Shown in pieces: positions 19,424-30,283 of a DNA stretch of 64,000 bases. The stretch's first letter is position 1. Each line of letters starts with the position of its first letter. The notes beneath the pieces were generated by a model, which was given only the letters and a program-made list of their open reading frames with translations, did no database searches and was not told where the DNA came from. Source of the DNA: Anaerolinea sp. (GTDB lineage: Bacteria; Chloroflexota; Anaerolineae; Anaerolineales; Villigracilaceae). Both the position numbers and the translations under genes were made by a program. The stretch lies in NCBI GenBank assembly GCA_020723805.1, contig DYID01000003.1, positions 1-64,000 on the forward strand. The letters run 5' to 3'.

Positions 19424-19508
19424 AACAGGACTTTCGTTTGCCCGCATAGCCGGCGCAAGAGAGCGCCTTTTACGCGCACAGAATCATTTTGAGCGCAAAA
19501 GTCCCGAT

Positions 19509-19546
19509 AAAAAACTCACCCCTGAGATTTTCTCAAGGGTGAGTTT
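19509..19546 (-). terminator. Rho-independent terminator of rpoC
   Basis: On the minus strand, ACTCACCC/GGGTGAGT arms with an inner TGAGA/TCTCA stem are followed by TTTTTT (complement of 19509-19514). It lies just after the rpoC stop codon. Confidence 0.85.
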
Positions 19547-19566
19547 GTGAACGGTGGATGTGCGAT

Positions 19567-23823
<4,257 letters not shown>

Positions 23824-23901
23824 TGGTTCCTCTCCTTAGAAAAAGTCTGTCAACAACATGGCGGACAGCGTATAAGCGTCCTGTATAAGAGACAAACAAA
23901 G

Positions 23902-23935
23902 GCAAGCGCTTCGAGGGTTTTCCTCAAGCGCTTGC
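23902..23935. promoter_or_regulatory. Hairpin in the rpoC leader
   Basis: Perfect arms GCAAGCGCTT (23902-23911) and AAGCGCTTGC (23926-23935) with inner GAGG/CCTC pairing. It lies about 30 bases after the predicted rpoC transcription start and is followed on the minus strand by CTTTGTTTG, a poor T run. It may act as attenuator or stabilise the mRNA. Confidence 0.45.
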
Positions 23936-23969
23936 GGTGTTTCGTTGTCTGATTTCATCCAGCAGTCGA

Positions 23970-23997
23970 ATTATATGCGGAAACCCCTGTGAGTCAA
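23970..23997 (-). promoter_or_regulatory. Promoter of rpoC
   Basis: On the minus strand: -35 TTGACT (23992-23997) and -10 TATAAT (23970-23975) with a 16-base spacer. This is close to consensus for the housekeeping sigma factor and gives a leader of about 140 bases. Confidence 0.75.
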
Positions 23998-24013
23998 GGA
24001 AAAAATTGGCTTT

Positions 24014-24042
24014 TTGGGTGGGTGCTGGCGGTGCATTATAAT
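24014..24042 (+). promoter_or_regulatory. Promoter of the Trm112-methyltransferase gene
   Basis: TTGGGT (24014-24019), a 17-base spacer and TATAAT (24037-24042). Together with the rpoC promoter it makes a divergent promoter region. Confidence 0.55.
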
Positions 24043-24066
24043 GCCGTGAGATTGGAGTGTATGCCC

Positions 24067-25206
24067 ATGCAACAACCACTGACGGAGATGCTGGATGTAC
24101 TGGCTTGCCCGGAAACGGGTCAACCGCTCGAACTGGTCACGCGCCAGCAGGCGGAAGCAGAAATGGGGGCACCGCTTTGTCTGCTGCGCGCCGAGGATGA
24201 ACAATCTGCCGCTTTAGAGGCTCATTTCGGGGCGGTGACGCACATCCTGCGCCGCAAGGATCGTCAGGTGGCGTATGCCGTGGTGGACGGCATTCCGATT
24301 CTGATGGCGCCGGAACAAATCGGACCCTGGACTCAGCGCCGCACCTTCGATTTGAAAGATCCGCGTTACGCCGAGGCGTATGCGGAGATGGAGCATTACA
24401 ACCAAGTTTCGGGCAGTCTGGCGCAGGACATCACCCGCTCGGAGGCATATACCCACGTCGCCCGCGTGCGGCAAGCCTCGCCCGCCGAACGCGCCTCCTT
24501 CCCTGCCCCGCCTCAGGTCTGGCTGGATGCGGTGTACGACAGCGCCAGTCAATGGGACGCTTACAAGCACATCGCGCCGTTGGGCGGCAGGCGGGTGATG
24601 CAGTTGGGCGGTCAGGGTATTCACGCCGTCAAGTTTTTGCTTGGCGGGGCGGAGGAAGCCTGGCTGGTGACGCCCATGCTGGCGGAAGCCCGCTTTGCCG
24701 TTTCGCTGGCGGAAGCCTTTGGGGTGGAATCCCGCCTGCGGTGTGTGGTAGCCATTGCCGAAGAGTTGCCCCTGCAGGATGCCGCTTTCGATGCGGTGTA
24801 TTCGGGCGGATGCGTGCATCACATGGTCACTTCCTTGGCGCTGCCGGAGGCGGCGCGGGTGTTGAAGGAAGGCGGGCGTTTCGCGGCAATCGAACCCTGG
24901 CGGGCGCCTCTCTATTCACTCGGAACCCGCATCTTCGGCAAGCGCGAAGAGAATGTGTTCTGCCGTCCGCTCGACCGGGAGCGGGTGGCGCCGCTCCAGA
25001 CCGCCTTCGGCTGGTCCGCTACGGTTCAACACGGGACCTTTGCGCGTTACTTTCTCATCGCGTTGAAAAAACTGGGGGTGAAATTATCCCTGATGACGGT
25101 CTGGCGGCTGATTCGCATGGACGACAGCCTTGCCAGTCTCGTGCCTGGACTGCGACGGTTGGGCAGCAGTATTGCCCTGCTGGGAACCAAAGTATCAGCC
25201 CTGTAA
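24067..25206 (+). CDS. Methyltransferase with N-terminal Trm112-like domain
   Basis: A 379-residue protein. The N-terminus (about 1-80) resembles the Trm112/UPF0434 fold: LDVLACPETGQPLELV and then VAYAVVDGIPILMAPEQ. The rest is a class I SAM methyltransferase of type 11: motif I is weak (VMQLGGQGIHAVKFLLGG), followed by EELPLQDAAFDAVYSGG and a post-motif GGRFAAIEPW. The Trm112-like part has lost most zinc cysteines (only one C is seen), so it is probably structural. GGAG is at 24054-24057; ATG 24067 gives the better spacing, ATG 24061 is the alternative. The substrate is unknown; glycosyltransferases lie downstream. Confidence 0.75.
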   Translation: MQQPLTEMLDVLACPETGQPLELVTRQQAEAEMGAPLCLLRAEDEQSAALEAHFGAVTHILRRKDRQVAYAVVDGIPILMAPEQIGPWTQRRTFDLKDPRYAEAYAEMEHYNQVSGSLAQDITRSEAYTHVARVRQASPAERASFPAPPQVWLDAVYDSASQWDAYKHIAPLGGRRVMQLGGQGIHAVKFLLGGAEEAWLVTPMLAEARFAVSLAEAFGVESRLRCVVAIAEELPLQDAAFDAVYSGGCVHHMVTSLALPEAARVLKEGGRFAAIEPWRAPLYSLGTRIFGKREENVFCRPLDRERVAPLQTAFGWSATVQHGTFARYFLIALKKLGVKLSLMTVWRLIRMDDSLASLVPGLRRLGSSIALLGTKVSAL

Positions 25207-25223
25207 CGCAGATAACACCGGCT

Positions 25224-26627
25224 TCAAGACAATAAACTTCTGGCAAATGCCAGAAAGCCCTGCACGTCCTTGAAATTGGTGACCATGCCGACGGAGATTC
25301 GCACTGCGCCGCTGGATTTGCCGTCAATGCAGTGACGGAAGTCCTCGATGGTGAGGCGGCTTTCGTGTCCGGGCTGGGTGAAGCAGACATCCAATTCGAC
25401 GCGGGAAATGCCGAGCGCCACCTCGCCGGCGCCGGGGTTGCAGAAGCATCCCGTCCGCAGGGAGATGTTGACCTTGTTCGCCTGCTCTTCGATGTAGCGG
25501 TGGTCGAACGCTTTGTCGTCCCTGTCGTAGAAATTGACCGTTACCGCTCCGCCTCTGCCCTCCATGCGGGTGGGTCCATAGACCCGTACCAGCGGCACGC
25601 CGGTGCTGTGTTTCATCTCGGTCAGGTTCTTCAACAGCCAGCCGGTCAGGCAGTGGACGCGCTCGCTGATGACATCGTAGCCGATGGACTCGATGTGTTT
25701 GAGTCCGATTTCGATGGCGGGGATGTTGAGATAATCGAGCGTACCGTCTTCGAAGGCGGCGGCGCCCTCGGCGAGATAATACTTGCCGCCCTGCACTGAA
25801 GCGACGGTGATGGTGCCTCCCGCAAACCAAGGACGGCGCAGTTTTTCCAGCGCAGGCTTGCGCGCCAGTAACGCGCCAATGCCGGTGGGATAACCGAACA
25901 TTTTATAGAAAGAGATGGGGACGAAGTCGGGTTTGACGCGGCTCAGGTCGAGCGGGCTGGTCGGGACGAAGGCGGCGGCGTCGAGCAGGACGTCCCAGCC
26001 GTGAGCGTGCGCTTTTTCGATCCACTCCAGCGGATGTTTGACAGAGGAGAAGTTCGATTGGGCAGGGTAAGCAAAAAGGTTGTGTCCGCGTTTGGAGGGC
26101 TGGGCAAGTTCACGGTCCAGTTGAGATGCGTCCACGCGCATATCGGGCAGGGCAACCGGGATGTAAGTCACCGTGCCGCCGCGCGCGTGGGCAAATTCAC
26201 GGATGCCGTTCACCGAGTTGTGGTTATCGAAGGTCAGGAGGTAACGCCCGTTGGCGAACGGATACGATTCGCCAATCAACTTCAACGCGCCGCTGGCGTT
26301 GGAGGTGAAGATGGCAACATACTCATCGGGGTCGGCGTTGAAGAACTTGAGGATGTATTCGCGCGTGTGTTCCACCAATTGCGTGGCGGCTTGCGAGGTG
26401 GGGTTGCCGGAGTGCGGGTTGCCGAAGACATGCTCGGCAAGCAGGCGATGATGACGGCGCAGCTGCGACTCGGCATATAAGCCGCCGCCCGTATAATCAA
26501 GATAAATGTGACCACCCAAATCGAGACGGGCATATTCGACGGCGCGCAGGTCGTCAATGATGTGAGTGGTGGGGTAGGTGGGAAACTCTCTCAGAAACGC
26601 CACAAAGTCCGGGTCGTGTTGGGTCAT
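25224..26627 (-). CDS. Class V aminotransferase (cysteine desulfurase-like fold)
   Basis: PLP-dependent enzyme of 467 residues, fold type I. It opens with a YLDYTGGGLYAESQ strand (about 40-53), typical of the molybdenum cofactor sulfurase and cysteine desulfurase branch. The PLP lysine is in PISFYKMFGYPTG (about residue 240). HSGNP and SNASGALKLIGE are also typical. A C-terminal FCNPGAGE motif contains a cysteine in the region where desulfurases carry their sulfur-accepting loop. There is no MOSC domain, so it is not full-length Moco sulfurase. moaA lies in the window but 20 kb away. Substrate and product are open; sulfur transfer is an inference only. Confidence 0.78.
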   Translation of the reverse strand: MTQHDPDFVAFLREFPTYPTTHIIDDLRAVEYARLDLGGHIYLDYTGGGLYAESQLRRHHRLLAEHVFGNPHSGNPTSQAATQLVEHTREYILKFFNADPDEYVAIFTSNASGALKLIGESYPFANGRYLLTFDNHNSVNGIREFAHARGGTVTYIPVALPDMRVDASQLDRELAQPSKRGHNLFAYPAQSNFSSVKHPLEWIEKAHAHGWDVLLDAAAFVPTSPLDLSRVKPDFVPISFYKMFGYPTGIGALLARKPALEKLRRPWFAGGTITVASVQGGKYYLAEGAAAFEDGTLDYLNIPAIEIGLKHIESIGYDVISERVHCLTGWLLKNLTEMKHSTGVPLVRVYGPTRMEGRGGAVTVNFYDRDDKAFDHRYIEEQANKVNISLRTGCFCNPGAGEVALGISRVELDVCFTQPGHESRLTIEDFRHCIDGKSSGAVRISVGMVTNFKDVQGFLAFARSLLS

Positions 26628-26677
26628 CGTTACCTCCCCGGCTATTTAACCACAGAGTTGGCTCTGGCACAAACGGC

Positions 26678-26683
26678 TATAAT
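26678..26683 (+). promoter_or_regulatory. -10 box for leaderless glycosyltransferase mRNA
   Basis: TATAAT six bases upstream of the ATG at 26690. No ribosome binding site is present between them, so transcription probably starts at or next to the start codon. Confidence 0.5.
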
Positions 26684-26689
26684 ATTTCC

Positions 26690-27697
26690 ATGCCTCGTAT
26701 CTGTATCGTGCCGCGCGCCGACGGACTGGCGGGCGTGGCGTCTTTTCGACTCAAATTCGAGAACGGCTTGCGCACCCGCGGCGTGGATGTGACTTACGAC
26801 CTCTCCGAACCATCGGATGTCATCCTCGTTCTCGCCGGGACCCGCAGCCTGCTCCCGCTGTGGAGAGCGCGTTCACGCGGACGGCGAATCGTGCAGCGCC
26901 TCGACGGAATTAACTGGGTGCATCGCGCCCGCTGGGCGGGGATGCGTTACACCCTGCGAGCCATTTATGGGAATTGGAATCTCTCCTTTATCCGCGCGCA
27001 TCTGGCGGATGAGGTGATTTATCAAAGTCAGTTCATCCGCCGCTGGTGGGAGGACTGGTATCGTCCGGCGCGCGTTCCGTCGTCGGTCATCCTCAACGGC
27101 GTGGACTTGACTCAGTACACGCCGCACGGTTTGCATGAACGTCCATCCATGCACCATCGGCTGTTGATTGTGGAGGGCAGTCTGGCAGGCGGCTTGAACG
27201 CCGGCTTGTTCCAGGCGGTGGAACTGGCAGCGCGGCTCTCGCGCAAATTCAAGATCGAGTTGCACATCGCCGGTCAGGTGGATTCGCACACCAAACACAA
27301 ACTGGAAAATCAAACCGCCTTCCGCATCCGCTTTCTGGGAGCGGTCAAGCGCGAACAAATTCCCTGGCTGATGCGTTCCTCGCATCTGCTGTTTTCGGCG
27401 GAGGTCAACCCGCCCTGCCCCAATTCGGTCATCGAAGCGCTGGCATGCGGACTGCCCGTCGTCGGTTTCGATACCGGCTCGCTCTCCGAACTCGTGCAGG
27501 GAGAGGCGGGACGGCTGGTCCCCTACGGAGCAAATCCCTGGAAACTGGAAACGCCCGACATTCCCGCGCTTGCCGAGGCGGCGGAGGAAGTTCTGCGGGA
27601 GAATGAAAAGTTCCGGCGGGCGGCGCGGACGCAGGCGGAGAATCGTCTGGGTCTCGACCAGATGGTCGAAAAGTATCTCGAAGTTCTGCTGAGATAG
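26690..27697 (+). CDS. Glycosyltransferase, GT-B fold (family 4-like)
   Basis: A 335-residue glycosyltransferase. The C-terminal nucleotide-sugar half has the GT4 pattern: LHIAGQVD, the acceptor-side helix, IPWLMRSSHLLFSAEVNPPCPNS with the donor-binding glutamate region replaced by NPPCPNSVIEALACGLPVVGFDTGS (split over residues 242-266). The N-terminal half is short and carries VQRLDGINW (about 64-72) and a VILNGVDL segment. It probably builds a surface polysaccharide or glycolipid. It is the first of three genes in the same direction, the others being a membrane protein and a second GT-B enzyme, which suggests one cell-envelope unit. Confidence 0.82.
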   Translation: MPRICIVPRADGLAGVASFRLKFENGLRTRGVDVTYDLSEPSDVILVLAGTRSLLPLWRARSRGRRIVQRLDGINWVHRARWAGMRYTLRAIYGNWNLSFIRAHLADEVIYQSQFIRRWWEDWYRPARVPSSVILNGVDLTQYTPHGLHERPSMHHRLLIVEGSLAGGLNAGLFQAVELAARLSRKFKIELHIAGQVDSHTKHKLENQTAFRIRFLGAVKREQIPWLMRSSHLLFSAEVNPPCPNSVIEALACGLPVVGFDTGSLSELVQGEAGRLVPYGANPWKLETPDIPALAEAAEEVLRENEKFRRAARTQAENRLGLDQMVEKYLEVLLR

Positions 27698-27755
27698 GAG
27701 GAAGGTTGTCCCACGTCCATACATCCCCTGCCTGGCAGGCACTGCACATCCCATC

Positions 27756-29192
27756 ATGAACGCACGCCCCATCCGAAGTTACGACCTCCTCTGGCTGAGC
27801 CTGACATTGCTTGTACTTGTCACGCTCTCCTTCCTGTTTGCCATTCAGCCGCAGGATTACTGGTGGTGCCTGCGCGTGGGACGGGATACCCTCGCGGCGC
27901 GGGCGGTGCCGGTCACGGAGACCTTGAGTTGGAGCCGGGCTGGCGAACCTATTTTGTACGAGCCCTGGCTGGCGTGCGTCATTTTCGAGCGCACCCACGC
28001 GCTGGGCGGCGCAACCGCGACCTTTTTGCTGCGCGGCTTGCTCATCGGGTTGACCTACGCTCTCCTTTGGGTCATGGCAAGACGCTCGCTGAGTCCGCAA
28101 GTCGCAGCGCTCCTCGTGCTGACCGCCGGGCTGGCGGGAAGCAATAACTGGGAAATGCGCGCCCAGTTGTTTGCGTATCCGCTGTTTGTCCTCTGTCTTT
28201 ACAGCCTGCTCGAGTGGCAGGCGGGCAATCACAAAATGCTTTGGACCCTGCCGCTGGCGACCCTTCTGTGGGCGAACCTTCACGGCTCTTTCATTCTGAG
28301 CCTTGTGCTGGCTGGCTCTGCCCTGCTCTTTGGAAAAGGGAATCGCAAAGCGTTATTCATCATCCTCCTGCTCATGCTGGCAGCGTCCTTCCTCACCCCG
28401 CACGGCATTGACTTGTGGGAACATCTGCGCTTCATGCTCACCGTGCCGTCCAATCAGGAATACAGCCTGGAATGGCGGGCGCCGGTCAATGAAGGCTGGC
28501 AGATGAACCTCTTTTTTGCATGGGTCCTGTCTTTTGCTCCGCTGGCGGCGTTCTCTTCCAGAAAAATTTCTCTCATGGAATGGGTATGGTTTCTGGGGTT
28601 TGGCTGGCTGGCGTTTTCAGGCGTCCGCTATGTGATTTGGCTGCTCTTTCTGCTGGTCGTGCTGACCGCCCGACTGCTGGAGGGCATCCTTCCTGCGCCG
28701 CGCGTATCTCCCGAACGCAACCGCTTTCCTGCCTTCAACATCGCGCTGGCGGGTTTGTTGATGGCGTTGTCCCTCCTCTATCTGCCCGGCTTGCGGGAAA
28801 CGTGGTGGGCGCAGGCGCCGGCAGTGTACGCGCCCAAACTGACCCCCATTCAGGCGGTGGAATGGCTGAGCCGCCGCCCGGAACTGCCCGGTCCGCTCTG
28901 GAACGATTATGCCTTCGGTAGTTATCTTGCTTATGCCCTGCCCTCGCGTCCGGTCTGGGTGGACAGCCGTTTCTTCCCTTTCAGCGGCGGGCAAATGGAA
29001 GAATACCTGCAAGTCAGCCGCGGCGCCGCCGATTGGGAGGCGGTATTCGACCGCGAAGGCGTCAACCTGCTCCTCCTTTCCACCGTCAACCAGCCCGCAC
29101 TGATCCAGCAAGTGGAAGCCTCTCCTCGGTGGTGCGAACAATACCGCGACGAGGTCGCAGTCATCTTCTCAAGGTGTGAACCGATTCGATGA
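27756..29192 (+). CDS. Polytopic membrane protein of unknown function
   Basis: A 478-residue protein with about ten hydrophobic helices in residues 10-355 and a soluble C-terminal domain (about 360-478), probably outside. An early loop reads QPQDYWWCLRVGRDTL and the first extracellular stretch contains TLSWSRAGEPILYEPWLA, which resembles the acidic first loop of GT-C glycosyltransferases and related membrane enzymes; this is only suggestive. The C-terminal part has WNDYAFGSYLAYALP and VWVDSRFFPFSGG. It sits between two glycosyltransferase genes and overlaps the second by four bases (ATGA), so a role in surface glycan synthesis or transfer is likely but unproven. Confidence 0.65.
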   Translation: MNARPIRSYDLLWLSLTLLVLVTLSFLFAIQPQDYWWCLRVGRDTLAARAVPVTETLSWSRAGEPILYEPWLACVIFERTHALGGATATFLLRGLLIGLTYALLWVMARRSLSPQVAALLVLTAGLAGSNNWEMRAQLFAYPLFVLCLYSLLEWQAGNHKMLWTLPLATLLWANLHGSFILSLVLAGSALLFGKGNRKALFIILLLMLAASFLTPHGIDLWEHLRFMLTVPSNQEYSLEWRAPVNEGWQMNLFFAWVLSFAPLAAFSSRKISLMEWVWFLGFGWLAFSGVRYVIWLLFLLVVLTARLLEGILPAPRVSPERNRFPAFNIALAGLLMALSLLYLPGLRETWWAQAPAVYAPKLTPIQAVEWLSRRPELPGPLWNDYAFGSYLAYALPSRPVWVDSRFFPFSGGQMEEYLQVSRGAADWEAVFDREGVNLLLLSTVNQPALIQQVEASPRWCEQYRDEVAVIFSRCEPIR

Positions 29193-30280
29193 AACATTTC
29201 CCCGGCAAACTTGCCGTTCAACAGCGCGTCCTTCCCACGTACCGCGTGCCCTTCTTCGACCTGCTCGCCTCCGCCTGCAGCGGAGGCATGAGTCTGTTCG
29301 CCGGCGCGCCACGCCCCCACGAGGGCATCACCACCGCCAGCCGCTTGCAGGTCGCCCATTACTGTCACGGCGAAAACCTTCACCTGTTCGACGGCGCGTT
29401 GTATCTGTATTATCAAAAAGGCGTGCTGGACTGGCTCGAAGAACAAAACCCCGACATTCTGATTGTAGATGCCAACCCGCGCTGTCTCTCCACCTCCGCC
29501 GTCATCCGCTGGATGCACAAACGACAGCGTCCCGTCATCGGCTGGGGATTGGGTGCTCCGCCTCTTTCTGGACCTCTGGCTGGATTCCGCCAAATGCGCC
29601 GCGCCGCCTCCCTCTGCCGCTTCGATGCGTTGATTGCCTACAGCCGCCGCGGGGCAGACGAATACGCCGCCCTCGGCTTCCCGCGCGACAAAATCTTCGT
29701 GGCATACAACGCCGTCTCCCCCGCGCCCGTCCATCCGCTCCCCTCCCGCCCGTTGACCTTCGACCCGCGTCCCGTGGTTCTCTTTGTCGGCAGACTCCAG
29801 GCGCGGAAGCGGGTGGATTCCCTCCTGCGTGCCTGCGCCGCGATTCAAAACGTGCGGCTGGTCATCGTGGGCGATGGACCGGAACGTCCCGCCCTCGAGT
29901 CGCTCGCCAGAGACGTGTACCCGCAGGCGGAGTTTGTCGGAGCAAAGCATGGAGCGGAGTTGAAGCCCTTTTTCGAGGTGGCAGACCTATTCGTCCTGCC
30001 GGGAACCGGCGGGCTGGCGGTTCAGGAGGCGATGAGTTACGGTCTGCCCGTCATCGTGGCGCAAGGCGACGGCACACAGGATGACCTCGTCCGCCCGCAG
30101 AACGGCTGGCAGATTCCGCCGGACGATTTCGAGGCGTTGGTCTCAGCGATGAAAGACGCGCTCACAAACCCGGCGCGTCTGCGCAGGATGGGGGAGGAAT
30201 CCTATCGGATTGTGAGGGAGGAAATCAACATCGAACGGATGGCGCAAACGTTCGTGACGGTGTTGAACGCGCTGACGTAA
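29189..30280 (+). CDS. Glycosyltransferase family 4 protein
   Basis: GT-B glycosyltransferase of 363 residues. The C-terminal half shows the GT4 set: VVLFVGRLQARKRVDSLLRA (about residues 194-213), VIVGDGPERPALE, VADLFVLPGTGGLAVQEAMSYG with the conserved glutamate of the EX7E-type motif, and LPVIVAQGDGT. The N-terminal half carries DILIVDANPR and the IAYSRRGADEYAALG segment, a usual acceptor-side helix. Start and previous stop overlap (ATGA). The enzyme probably transfers a sugar in surface polysaccharide or glycolipid synthesis; donor and acceptor are unknown. The 3' end is three bases from the converging comEC stop, with no terminator visible between them. Confidence 0.88.
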   Translation: MKHFPGKLAVQQRVLPTYRVPFFDLLASACSGGMSLFAGAPRPHEGITTASRLQVAHYCHGENLHLFDGALYLYYQKGVLDWLEEQNPDILIVDANPRCLSTSAVIRWMHKRQRPVIGWGLGAPPLSGPLAGFRQMRRAASLCRFDALIAYSRRGADEYAALGFPRDKIFVAYNAVSPAPVHPLPSRPLTFDPRPVVLFVGRLQARKRVDSLLRACAAIQNVRLVIVGDGPERPALESLARDVYPQAEFVGAKHGAELKPFFEVADLFVLPGTGGLAVQEAMSYGLPVIVAQGDGTQDDLVRPQNGWQIPPDDFEALVSAMKDALTNPARLRRMGEESYRIVREEINIERMAQTFVTVLNALT

Positions 30281-30283
30281 TCC

